A stretch of 64,000 bases of DNA from Basidiobolus meristosporus CBS 931.73 (taxonomy: Eukaryota > Basidiobolomycota > Basidiobolomycetes > Basidiobolales > Basidiobolaceae): assembly GCA_002104905.1 (NCBI GenBank), contig MCFE01000478.1, positions 1 through 64,000 on the forward strand. Direction: 5' to 3'. Positions within the stretch are counted from its first letter, which is position 1. Every line of letters begins with the position of its first letter. Both the position numbers and the translations under genes were made by a program. This document shows positions 1-9,628 of the stretch, piece by piece. Under the pieces are notes generated by a model that did no database searches, had not been told where the DNA came from, and saw only the letters and a list, made by a program, of their open reading frames with translations.

Positions 1-772
1 TGGCACGTCCTTTGGAAGCAATGGTTGATGAATAAGCCATATTGCTGCGGTCGCCTAACGGCATGTCTCCTTTTTCAAGTGGATCAAGTCTGAATATTCA
101 AGTTAGCAATTCGTCATCAGGTGCCAAACTAGGAATTTGCCCCCACTTTTTGCTGACATGCTCGGATTCTCCAGTAAGCAGTGCCTCGTTAACTTCGAAA
201 TTGGTCACAAAAAACAGTCGGACATCAGCGGCGATGGAGTCCCCTTCTTGAATGACAAGGACATCGCCTGGAACTACATCCCGGCTGCTGACGACCGACT
301 CCTCCCCGTTGCGTATGACACAAGCAGTAGGGGAAGACATTCCACGTAACGCCTGCATCGTCTGCTCCGCCTGGTACCCCTGATGGACACTGAGGCATGT
401 GTTGAACAAGGTGATGGCCAGAATCAGGGAGCCAGTGATATAATCCCTCTGTACAAAGGACAAGACCTACACTCGCGTTTGTAGTTAGGAAATAGTGGAG
501 GCATTGCAATCCGGCTCTCTTACCGTAACTGCAACCAGAATATAATTGATCGCGTCCTTCAGCTGATACGACAAGACAGTGTACCACTTGATCCCGCCAG
601 CGCCACCCAATTCGTTATGACCATATTGGGCCAGCCTGTCTGGGATATCCATGCTGGGTAGGCCAGTCTCAGCATTTGTGTGAAGGACTTGGATAACCCG
701 GTCCAAATCTAAAGTATGCCAGGCTGGGTTGTTGGTTGGATTGTTGGGAATGCTATTAGTCTTGAAGCCCAT
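1..772 (-). CDS. ENA-type P-type ATPase, N-terminal part (runs off left edge)
   Basis: This is the 5' end of a P-type cation pump, probably the fungal sodium/potassium-exporting ENA (type IID) class in the plasma membrane. The first exon (772-524) holds a cation-ATPase N-terminal region (HTLDLDRVIQVL, then GLPSMDIPDRLAQYGHNEL) and the start of the first membrane helix. The second exon (448-147) carries the second helix, the SSPTACVIRNGE stretch and the actuator-domain LLTGES motif. A third exon starts near 89 and reads DMPLGDRSNMAYSS before the window ends. The first intron (449-523) joins in phase 0. The second (about 90-146) is inferred from an unusual GTGGGG donor and a CTAAC branch just before the CAG. 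The catalytic DKTGT site lies outside the window. A Ca2+-pump assignment is the main alternative; the class call rests on the SSPTA..VIRNGE region. Confidence 0.78.
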
Positions 773-1182
773 TCGTTTAAAGTCTACGGGGTACGGGTAT
801 TTCGATACATCATGATGCTTATATAGGTCACGATGGATATTCTGGCGGGGATGGACAAACCCCTTTGACCGCCGGAATGGTGATTATTTTCATTGGTGGT
901 TTAATCGACGCTTTGAGTGACTCGCATTGTCTTTATGCGGAATCGACATGAAATCCGGTGATTGGGGCTGGTGAGAATGGAATATTGCGTAGTAGCAATC
1001 AAATTGCGGGAAAGTTCGTAACCCTAACCTTTGCTGGCATAGAAAATTTAGACATTTGGGAGATATTCCGTTCCTCCTACAGACCTATTGATCCATTTGG
1101 GAGATACTCTGTTCATCCTGAAGAAATAAGGCATTTCAATGGTTTCCAAAAGCCCCAATCGACTAACATTTAATGTGCTCAG
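773..1182. other. Intergenic; short imperfect direct repeat
   Basis: No gene is seen. A sequence of about 25 bp containing CATTTGGGAGATA occurs twice, near 1053 and 1094. The stretch otherwise holds the ATPase upstream region. Confidence 0.4.
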
Positions 1183-1757
1183 TTAATCCAGGACAAAGCT
1201 AACGTCCTGAGTACGAATAATCATGGCCTTTTCGATCTGCTCGGGAGTGGGGCCACGGAAGATTCCCTTCACCAAGCGCCCATCAGGGAACTGCACTACA
1301 TCTGCGTCGTATGGATGATCCACAGCCACCACAAAATAACCGCGACTGGCAATATCCAATAACGTAGCGGTGTAGAGGCAGCGTGACGCTCCCATGCCTG
1401 GAGAAAATATTACCACCGGCGAATTGATGCTGGAAATAGGAGCCCCCCACCCCCGATATGCTTGTATCTGGACACCTTGCAGAGTGTTGTTGGCCAACTC
1501 ATGTCTTTGGTTCTCGAATTGGGCTGTACCCTCAGACATGTATGATGAGACGGGATGACCCTTGGTAAGTTCAGCAGGATAAAATAGCTGAACCATGGGA
1601 GCGCAGTCTTCCACAGTGGGTGCGTACGGGTCAACTCAACCGTTCCTACCTTGAATTGACCAGTTGGATCCGGGAAAGGGAATTGAGAGGAGACGGCGTC
1701 CACCAACGCTATCGTTGTGGTGAAAAAGGCAGCAGTAGCGAAAATCCTGATCCTCAT
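1183..1757 (-). pseudogene. Truncated, frameshifted platelet-activating-factor acetylhydrolase-like gene
   Basis: The start (ATG at 1757) gives a hydrophobic secretion signal (about 20 residues, MRIRIFATAAFF onward), then a VGTVELT segment. The reading frame must shift by one base near 1617-1640 to continue into CAPMVQLFYPAE, SPVVIFSPGMGASR, VVAVDHPYDADVVQFPDGR and RTQDVSFVLD. These segments match the N-terminal half of fungal secreted PAF-acetylhydrolase-like alpha/beta-hydrolases. The frame then ends with TAA at 1183-1185, before the region where the family has its GHSxGG nucleophile, Asp and His. I see no plausible intron that repairs the shift. The catalytic core is therefore missing and this is most likely a pseudogene. 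A sequencing error could explain the shift but not the missing C-terminal half. Confidence 0.7.
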
Positions 1758-2712
1758 TGCGAGTAAATTGGACGATATGATAGAATTGCCAGCTCCACAC
1801 CAGGAACATGAAATAACCCCGAACCCAAAGTAACTTCAAAGTAAATAACGCTATATACCTGATTTCGTAGCACCGAGGCATGTAATTTACGTTTACCATC
1901 AACTGACAGGTAACTTGTTTAGTATTAATGATCACCATGTTATATACACTACAACTAGGCCGATTCTATTTCGGAGTCACAAGTGAATAGATTGGACGCA
2001 CCCTGCTGATCCTGAGGTATTTCTGTTGATTCGTGCGCTTTATCTGAACCATAAAATAGACCGCCACATGCCATGTTGCTTTTGCTCTGATTGGAGGGGG
2101 CGCTCAGAACATCAATTGTTTCCCAATCCAATTTATTCATTCAGTAATAACACTCCATGCTATTCATGGACGTCACGTTCTCACCATAGATAGTTACAGA
2201 AACATGGGATGTGCATCGAGAGCTGTCTAGGGCATTCTGACTGTAGCCATGGTCATCCGAGACGATGTGCAACATGATGCCACGTAGCTAAGCCTCAGGG
2301 TATTGTTAACAAAGCACCTCTAAAACATCACTAAGTAGCAAGACGCCTTCACACTTTAAGCAGCTATTAGTCTTGTTTAGTTAGCCTGTACAACATCCAA
2401 GCCTTGGCAGGGATTACACAAACCTAAAGAATATAACCAGATTGAGTTAATATAATATGTGACATCCATGGAACTAGAAATCTTGCGCCCGGTGTCGACG
2501 TAGAAGGAACAATGGATAGGCGCTAGCAAAATTTGACTTGGTTCAAATAAGATCCCGGGATGATGTAAGTTGGCCGAAAATGAAAGATGTTAAGCAAACA
2601 AATAGACTTCATCCAATGGTGGAATAGTGGAGACAAACCTTGGGGAGATTTACCAAACCGATCCGATCACCAGCGCCTGTGATTTAGACCAAATGTGGAT
2701 GGTCAACGCGCT
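1758..2712. other. Intergenic, no gene recognised
   Basis: Only short unconvincing reading frames occur here. It separates the broken hydrolase from the aquaglyceroporin promoter. Confidence 0.4.
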
Positions 2713-2719
2713 TATAAAT
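2713..2719 (+). promoter_or_regulatory. Probable TATA box of the aquaglyceroporin gene
   Basis: TATAAAT lies 49 bp upstream of the ATG at 2768. It sits inside the reading frame that would begin at an earlier ATG (2627), which argues for the downstream start. Confidence 0.4.
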
Positions 2720-2767
2720 GTGGTCAGGGAGAGGCCATACTTCTTCAGTCATACAACTTTATTGACA

Positions 2768-3676
2768 ATGAGCGACCAGCAAATCACCATCCCCGACGCC
2801 GCCTCATCGAGCGCCATCAAGATGTCCCAGGGCCACGAGCTCTCCACCACCGTTAGCCCAGTTGACGAACTCTCCAGCATGCAGAGATTTCTGAACGCCG
2901 GAGCTCTAGGGAACCTTCGTTCCTCCAATCGCGAGTACATCGCCGAGTTCTTTGGGACCTTTGTGTTTGTAAGCTTTATCATCGGGGTTGTACAGCAGTG
3001 CAAGATGGAGATTGGCGGCTACTCAGCAGTTGGAAACACCATCTGCTGGGGAGTCGGATTCGGGTTCATGTTGGGATTGTATATGTGCGCGGGGATTTCT
3101 GGCGGTCACATCAACCCCGCCATCACCCTTACCATGGCGGTAAACCGCGGTTTCCCTTGGAGGAAGGTCCCCTGGTACATGCTCGCCCAGATTCTGGGTG
3201 CGTTCTGCTCTGCGTTACTGAACTACACCTACTTCCACGCCCAGATCGTCAAATTCGAGAACGGCCATCGTGGCATCGAGTCCGCCGGCCTCTTCGCCGC
3301 CTTCCTCCCAGAATACATGTCCATCGGCAGCGCTTTCTATGCTGAATTGGTGAACACTGCATTCTTCGCCGCCAGTATCTTCGCCATCACTGACAAGCTG
3401 AATGCTGGGGCTACCCACTATGCTCCGTTGGCTCTCGGCATGATGATCACCGGGATTGGCCTCAGCTTTGGCTCCCTTACCGGCTACTCCATGAACCCTG
3501 CCCGTGACATGGGTCCAAGAATCTTCATGTCAATTGCTGGCTGGGGGGATGTTCCCTGGGTCGGTGGTCAGCACTTCTTTTGGGTTCCTTGGATCGGGCC
3601 GGCTGTTGGTGCAGTCGTCGGCGGCTTTCTCTATGAGTTCTTCGCCTGCTCCACACCCAAGAAGATGTTCAAATGA
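2768..3676 (+). CDS. Aquaglyceroporin (MIP family channel)
   Basis: This encodes a six-helix membrane channel for water and small polyols such as glycerol. The two half-helix motifs are visible: GGHINPAIT in the first half and GYSMNPARDMGPR in the second. The Asp after NPAR is typical of glycerol-conducting members, while strict water channels usually lack it. The helices run from AEFFGTFVFVSFIIGV to VGAVVGGFLYEFFA. From the chosen ATG the protein has 302 residues, normal for the family. An in-frame ATG at 2627 would add 47 residues without recognisable features, and a TATA-like sequence lies between the two starts, so 2768 is preferred. The gene has no intron. Its neighbour on the other strand is an MFS transporter, and the two 3' ends face each other. 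Confidence 0.9.
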   Translation: MSDQQITIPDAASSSAIKMSQGHELSTTVSPVDELSSMQRFLNAGALGNLRSSNREYIAEFFGTFVFVSFIIGVVQQCKMEIGGYSAVGNTICWGVGFGFMLGLYMCAGISGGHINPAITLTMAVNRGFPWRKVPWYMLAQILGAFCSALLNYTYFHAQIVKFENGHRGIESAGLFAAFLPEYMSIGSAFYAELVNTAFFAASIFAITDKLNAGATHYAPLALGMMITGIGLSFGSLTGYSMNPARDMGPRIFMSIAGWGDVPWVGGQHFFWVPWIGPAVGAVVGGFLYEFFACSTPKKMFK

Positions 3677-4049
3677 GCATGCATTCCTCGTCCTGCATAT
3701 ATGCCATCTACCATGTATCACATACACGCCAACCATTATACATTCCCAAAATTCCTTTCCAACATTCAATCTGTAATAAAACCTGGTGTTATTCCTGAAG
3801 TGTTGCGACAGATCACCGAGCGAGTAAGGTCTAGTCTCCTTCATAGACCATGGCACCCTTATTTCGCCAGAGTTGGGATCACCTGCGTGGACTCTTCGAG
3901 AGCGAAACCGAATCGAGCTAAGCGAAAGCATACGCCAATGGGACGAGAAATCTAATTTACCACCGAGGACGCGAAGCAGGGTGGCAAGTAAATTCTGGTT
4001 CAAAAACATCGTCACGATATGGTTCCGTTTATTTACATTGGATTAGGGT

Positions 4050-4071
4050 ATATATATATGCATATATATAT
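4050..4071. repeat. 22-bp perfect AT-rich palindrome
   Basis: A run of alternating TA pairs is centred on GCAT between 4060 and 4061 and is perfectly self-complementary. It lies in the convergent 3' space between the aquaglyceroporin and MFS genes, about 35 bp past the MFS stop codon. It could form a hairpin or cruciform; no function is claimed. Confidence 0.7.
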
Positions 4072-4105
4072 GTATGAGGGTTAAGTAGGGGATGGAATAC
4101 ATGGA

Positions 4106-5919
4106 TTAGTGATGTCCAAGAATCACTGGCTTCATAAACAGGCTGACCACGAAGGTGCACCCGGCCAAGACACATAGGGGAATAAGAGCATCCTGGAGTG
4201 CGCCGGTGTAGGCCTCGACAACCTGGTGGCGGAATTGAGCGGCCACGAACTGGACTTGAGTTGGCTCGATGGAGGTGATCTATCGGGGAGAAAGGTTATG
4301 ATCGGCCATCATCAAGGAGAATCAATCAGGAAACACTCACCCCTAGCGTAGGTACATCTCGCTGTAGGTTGTTGGCTAGCACGATGTTCAGAATGGCATT
4401 CTGCATCGGCAAGGCGATCGCTCCTCCGAAGGATTGCGAGAATGCGTGGATTCCAGTGATCTGGGGTTGATCTAAGGGTTTCTGTTAGTGATACGCTCGT
4501 GAGATTGAAAAGTCTCTGGGCATTTACCTTCTTCCTTGACCGCCGATTGAACACCAATGATATACAGCTGGAAGCATAGACCACATCCTATGCCGTAAAT
4601 AGCAAGGTAGCCCAGCTCCTGAGCCTGCACCGAGCGAGGATTCAATGTGGTGATGAGGGCGGTACCGATGACAAGGATGCTGGTGCCTACGATGATCCAT
4701 GGGCGCACCTTGCCGGTGTAACTAACAAGCCAGCCGGCACCCACCGAGGCCACAAAGTTGCACATCAGGGCGGGCAGGATCTTGATGCCGGAGCTTTCTG
4801 CGCTATCCCCATAAACTGCCTGGAAAAACAACGGGATGTAGTACACGCCACCGAAGTAGACGGCCCCGAAGACGACGTCTCCGATCAGACTGACGCAGAC
4901 GTTTCTGATCTTGAAGAATCGGAATGGCATGATGGGCTCCTTGGGGTAACGTGGCTCGTAGAAGACGAACAACGCCAACGCCAACACTCCAATGACATAC
5001 AGACTGATGATGACGGGGCTGGACCAAGCATACTTGGAGCCACCCCAGTTGGTAGGGATCAGGACGCACACCACCCCTGTGGCCAGCAAGAATGCACCGA
5101 CCCAATCAATCCGCCTGGCCTTGCTCCAAAATGTGCCGGGGGTAGAGTCGGAATCAAGACAGTAACCGACCACGAACAGGGTGAACACGATGAGGGGAAG
5201 CTTCACGTAGAAAGCCCATCTCCAGGAAAGTTTGTCCGACAGGACTCCGCCTAGCAACGGACCGGTGATGGACGCGAGGGCGAACACTCCGGCCAGGATG
5301 CCCATGTACTTGCCTCTGTCACGAATAGGGAACGTATCTGCACGAAGGGGGTTAGATGATCCGAAAGGCCCAAGTTCCATCCACGATGCGGCACAAACCT
5401 GAAATAATGATGAACGGCAACGAGTAGGTCCCGCCACCTCCGATACCGGTGAACGCTCTCGACAGGATCAGCATGGTCATGCTCTGCGAGACGCCGCACA
5501 AAACGGTCCCGATGGTGAAGATGACCAACGCGGTAAGAACGACGACCTTCCTTCCGAACAGGGTGGCCAGTTTCCCGTAGAGTGGATGGAGAATGGTCAT
5601 ACTCAGAAGGTAACTGGTGCCCACCCAGGAGATGGAATCCATGGCGTTGAACTCGCTGGCGATGTGTGAAAGGCACGTGGCGACGATGGTGTCGTCGATG
5701 GCGCCGAGGAAGAATGTGAGGGCGAGGCTTTACAAGCAGCATTAGTATTGGTGATTGGTTTGGTTGGTAAGTTAATCAAGTGGCTAACCCAATGAACAGG
5801 GAGATCATTCTCCGGAAAGACATCTCTTTTTTGACGATCTCCGCATCCTCAAGATTCGCCTGCTTCTTCTCTAAGTCGGTAAACTCTATGGCAAGTGTGT
5901 TTTCTGACATTGTAGCCAT
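4106..5919 (-). CDS. MFS drug:H+ antiporter, DHA2 (14-helix) family
   Basis: This encodes a polytopic membrane exporter of about 524 residues. Five exons join in frame: 5919-5789, 5727-5399, 5337-4528, 4471-4341 and 4279-4106, with four introns of 56-61 bp. Diagnostic parts are the first-helix stretch LGAIDDTIVATCL, SWVGTSYLL, the loop 2-3 motif YGKLATLFGRKVVV, RAFTGIGGGG and the antiporter-type GPLLGGVLSDKLSWRWAFY. These place it with 14-helix DHA2 proteins that export drugs, basic amino acids or siderophores. The substrate cannot be read from sequence. The cytosolic N-terminus is short and charged (DLEKKQANLEDAEIVKKEMS). Two ATGs lie four codons apart (5919 and 5907); the first is used here. 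The C-terminus ends in PVILGHH. Confidence 0.88.
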
Positions 5920-6662
5920 TGCAACATGAGGGGACAACAAGCGGACCAGTAGCTATTTATCGATCAGCGGTCATCGCCCTTATTGGCCCGCTGGATGGGG
6001 TTTTTTTCTTTGCTGGTACTTTCTACCCAACTGGATCTAGATTCCCCAATTACTCGATGATAATGGCAATGGCTATCTAGCGTACCATAGGAAAACAGAA
6101 GCGTTCGACAGATTTGGATCCCGAATCAAACGATAAATTGAGTTTAACTCCACCGTGATGTCCGATGGTCGGGTGCTACAAAAGCACCGCGACGTAGAGG
6201 TGAACATGCCGGAGCCTTTCCCCACGCTTCAGTGGAAGCAAAGCGCTTGTCTTCACTCCCTTGCGCTGAGTCAAGCCCTGAATTACCCAGGTGAGCAGCA
6301 CGCCGGATGTATGTAGTGAATAATCTATCTACTGGATTTGGTCATTCCGTCATCTATAGCAGCTTCTGAATGTCTCCTAATATGGAATTTATTCGCAGGA
6401 TGTCGAATCTATCGAATTTGGCAATGTGGAAGGTACAATGGAAGAGATTCGTATAATTAGCAGGTTTCCTGCCCATGGACCGAATATACCCTCTTTGAGA
6501 AGTGATTGACCTTGTTGGACAATCTGGGAAACTTAGCTAAGAGGCGTGCACACATCGCACCTCCAGTATTTCTGAGCCCCATTTGTACACAAACGAAAGA
6601 TCGGGATTTTATTAAGAACGTGCTTTAGCATGGATAGCAGCCACACTACAGAAACTAGGAAG
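5920..6662. other. Intergenic: MFS promoter side and ceramidase 3' flank
   Basis: No coding region is recognised. It contains the upstream region of the MFS gene and the end of the ceramidase transcript. Confidence 0.4.
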
Positions 6663-9260
6663 CTAATTGGAAATTTGGAATGTGCTCGAATAGCCGGAAT
6701 GAGAGCTGATCTTTCCAAATGCTTTATTTGCCCCAAAGTATCCAATGCGATAGATCCCAGCTAGGCGGGCGAATGGGAAAAGTTTAGTTTAAACTCAAAT
6801 ACAAGCATGCTACGATGACTTACGTTTCACATTGGGTTCGATCTGCCATTGGATGGTCACGTTGCTTTCGGCGATTCCTTGACGTTTCCATTGAAACTTG
6901 GTGCACCAATCTCCATCATTTCGAACCACTTTCCAATCATCGGATGTTTGCATCTCAACAGTAAGAAACGTCTCTTCCAGAGCCACTTTGTTTTTAGGGT
7001 GGCCACCTACGAATGCCACGCTCACCGTATCTCCTATCTTGTAAGTGGCTTGAGCATCCTTTAGAACATCTCCAAATTTCTTTCCGATGGGAGCGGTGTC
7101 CAGAACAACTCCAGTTTGAAGGTTGATGGCATTTCGAGTCAGATCTGGTGTGCTGATCAGAGAAACAACCGGCTTTCCTTGGATCATTGCTGCGGCCACC
7201 TCCTTGTACAACTGTATATAGCCATCCAAGGTGTTGGGGCCATAGATAGTGGAGGCCCCCTCATACCGCTGAGCTGAATACTCCTCCGGAGTTGTAACGT
7301 AACTTGAGTAAGTGTTCGATGGGCCTGCCAGAACTACGATTGGATTCTTCAAATCGCTCGTTTCGGCAAACACTTGTCCAATCGCCTCTCGTAATCGACG
7401 GCCACTCATCGTGGTGAACTCACCAGGGACCACCGCAATCACCAGCTGTCCAACTCGCAGGATCTGGATATCAACTACGCGTGGCTGCCACATATAGGGT
7501 AACTTGATTTCTCCCGTGGCCAGAAGGACTGGCTTAGGAGATTGGCATTCCTTCAGCTCCTCACTTGGTTTCGTAATAAAAGCACGGACTACATCCCAGA
7601 ATGGGTGGCTGACATTGGAGTCTCCTTGGGTGAAATCAAACTCACCAGGGCCTGGGTGTGAGAGTAGGTTGGTTAGTTGTGGCCGTGAGAAATTGGTGCA
7701 AAAAGGCATACCATCGGTAGTACCAGCAGCAAACGAATAACCCATGGCAGGTTTGCATAGTCTTTTCGTGGTTGAGTTTCCGAGTTTGACTTCCACTTTG
7801 GTCAGATCTACAAACTGGTGCCTGAAATCGACGGGTCCTTTGACGTATTCTTTAGCCTCATTCATCAATCTCTTCGCCGTTTCGTATTGATAGGAGCCGA
7901 TAATCCTAGTAGACTCCACATCGCCTCCGGTTTCGTAGCCAGGCCCTCTAGATGATGTGATATCGATGGATTTGTGAATACAACATACAAGCCTAGGTTA
8001 CAAAACTATATTACCTAGCAACACAAAGCTCGTTTTTGCCGTTACACGTACTTGTCTTATAGTCGCAGGGTAATCCGCTATCAAGACAGCGTGGCCCCTG
8101 AGTATTTGGAGAGACATCGCCCATGTTGGACTGAGCAAAGCCCGCAACAAACTTGCCTGTTCCTGGTAATATGTCGTCGCCATTCATTTCTCTTTCAAAA
8201 GCATAAGCAGCATATCCCTTGTTATCTCCGCTAATCAAGAGGTTTTCGTTGTTCATAGAGGTGCAATGGACTGCATACCAATTGAGAATACCCAATGGCT
8301 CCCCAGCCTCGTTGGTGAATTTGACCAGCCTCATCTCTTGGTCTGTATTGTGCTTGTAACGTGCTCGCTCAGACTGAGGGTTCTGATCGTATGCCCAGGG
8401 AGATCTGTTGATGTTTCCGTTCTCCACATCTCCCGCAGAGGTGGTTATGAATCCGGGAGTCATGTTTTCATGAGCTCGTTGGATTGAATTCACGATACCG
8501 TTAACCACCGGACGAGTAGCGTCTTCAATAAATCCAAGATTGGTAAACTGATATAACACATATTGGTGCCAACCACCTGGACCACTATGAGTGTGTGTGC
8601 CGGTAAGTGCTACATTGTTGTCATTGTACAAATCGCCATAGAGCTGTTTTAATGCTTCGATAACCCGCCTGCGAACCACTTGAGAGATCATTCCCAAATC
8701 TGCCGACACGTAGGCAATTCGATTTTCTGTCGCATTCGGATCACTGACAATGAAAGCTACAAGGTCATCAGCGAACACGTCAACCTACTTTTCAACTGGT
8801 AGGATAATGTACCTCTGGATCGTAATCTTAAATGGATACCGGCAGTTTTTTGGCTGGCTTTCGCATAACCCTGGTTTGGGAAGAAGTATCAGTATCGTCC
8901 TGTATGCGTCAAATTGAATTTTCTTACCATCATGTTAATTTCGGCTATATCACAAATTGTTCCATGTCGTATAGTGTTAGCTGGATATAATCATACATAA
9001 TCAAATACGAGTATCATACCAGCTGGTCTGTAAGGAATCAAAGAAACTCTTGTTAGTAAAACCGAGCTTGAAATGAACCTCAAGTTAACTTTAATTACCC
9101 AGTAATGTCTGCGATGCCCACGCCGATCTACTCCCAATAGAAAGTGGATGGTTACGAGGTGGACTATGATTCCCGCAAGCAAGCAAAAACTTACCATGTA
9201 ATCCGCAGCGAGCACAGCATTTAGTGCAATAAGCACTAAGAATATTGTCCACTGAAGCAT
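6663..9260 (-). CDS. Neutral ceramidase, secreted (8 exons, one of 8 nt)
   Basis: Neutral ceramidase hydrolyses the amide bond of ceramide to give sphingosine and a fatty acid. It acts outside the cell or in the secretory pathway. A signal peptide opens the protein (MLQWTIFLVLIALNAVLA). The core motifs are IGVGIADITGPA, MMGYA, the zinc-site THTHSGPGG (about residues 113-120) and GDVSPN with the nucleophile Ser at about 275. The C-terminal Ig-like part ends in GIYRIGYFGANKAFG. Exons that I can join in frame are 9260-9195, 9127-9099, 9027-9020, 8944-8928, 8870-8813, 8756-8015, 7947-6824 and 6760-6663. Together they make 713 residues, a usual length. The third exon is only 8 nt and encodes the middle of TGPAAEIN. 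All introns are GT..AG and 56-71 bp or so. Confidence 0.92.
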
Positions 9261-9628
9261 CCTCACTGTAAACTCGAACGTATATAGTACTTGTATTGTA
9301 GCTCTAGCAAGTTACTTTCTTTGATAGAAAGTGTAGGCAGTCACAAAGAGAAAGAGTAGTAGAATAGCAGTCAAATGGAAAAAATGGCACTCAATGTATA
9401 CTTCGTAACAGGATTTGGCATTGTAATGACAATCGGATTAAAAATCCAAAGTGCGATGATGTGGCTTAACATATATGATGAGGAGAACGAGTATTTGCTG
9501 AATATAGTCATGCTACAAATAAAAAGCATGACGCACCTGATCTTTTCACTTGGCTATGACATAACCATATCAAATGTTCAAAATTGGTCGGAGTAACCGG
9601 AATAGATGAATGTAACAACTAGCTAGTC
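9261..9628. other. Intergenic between ceramidase start and topoisomerase stop
   Basis: No coding region is recognised. A TATATA at 9281-9286 lies upstream of the ceramidase ATG but may be too close to act as a TATA box. Confidence 0.35.

Noticed and set aside
2627-2767. Upstream ATG as start of the aquaglyceroporin
   Set aside because: The 47 extra residues show no family similarity and contain a TATA-like box.
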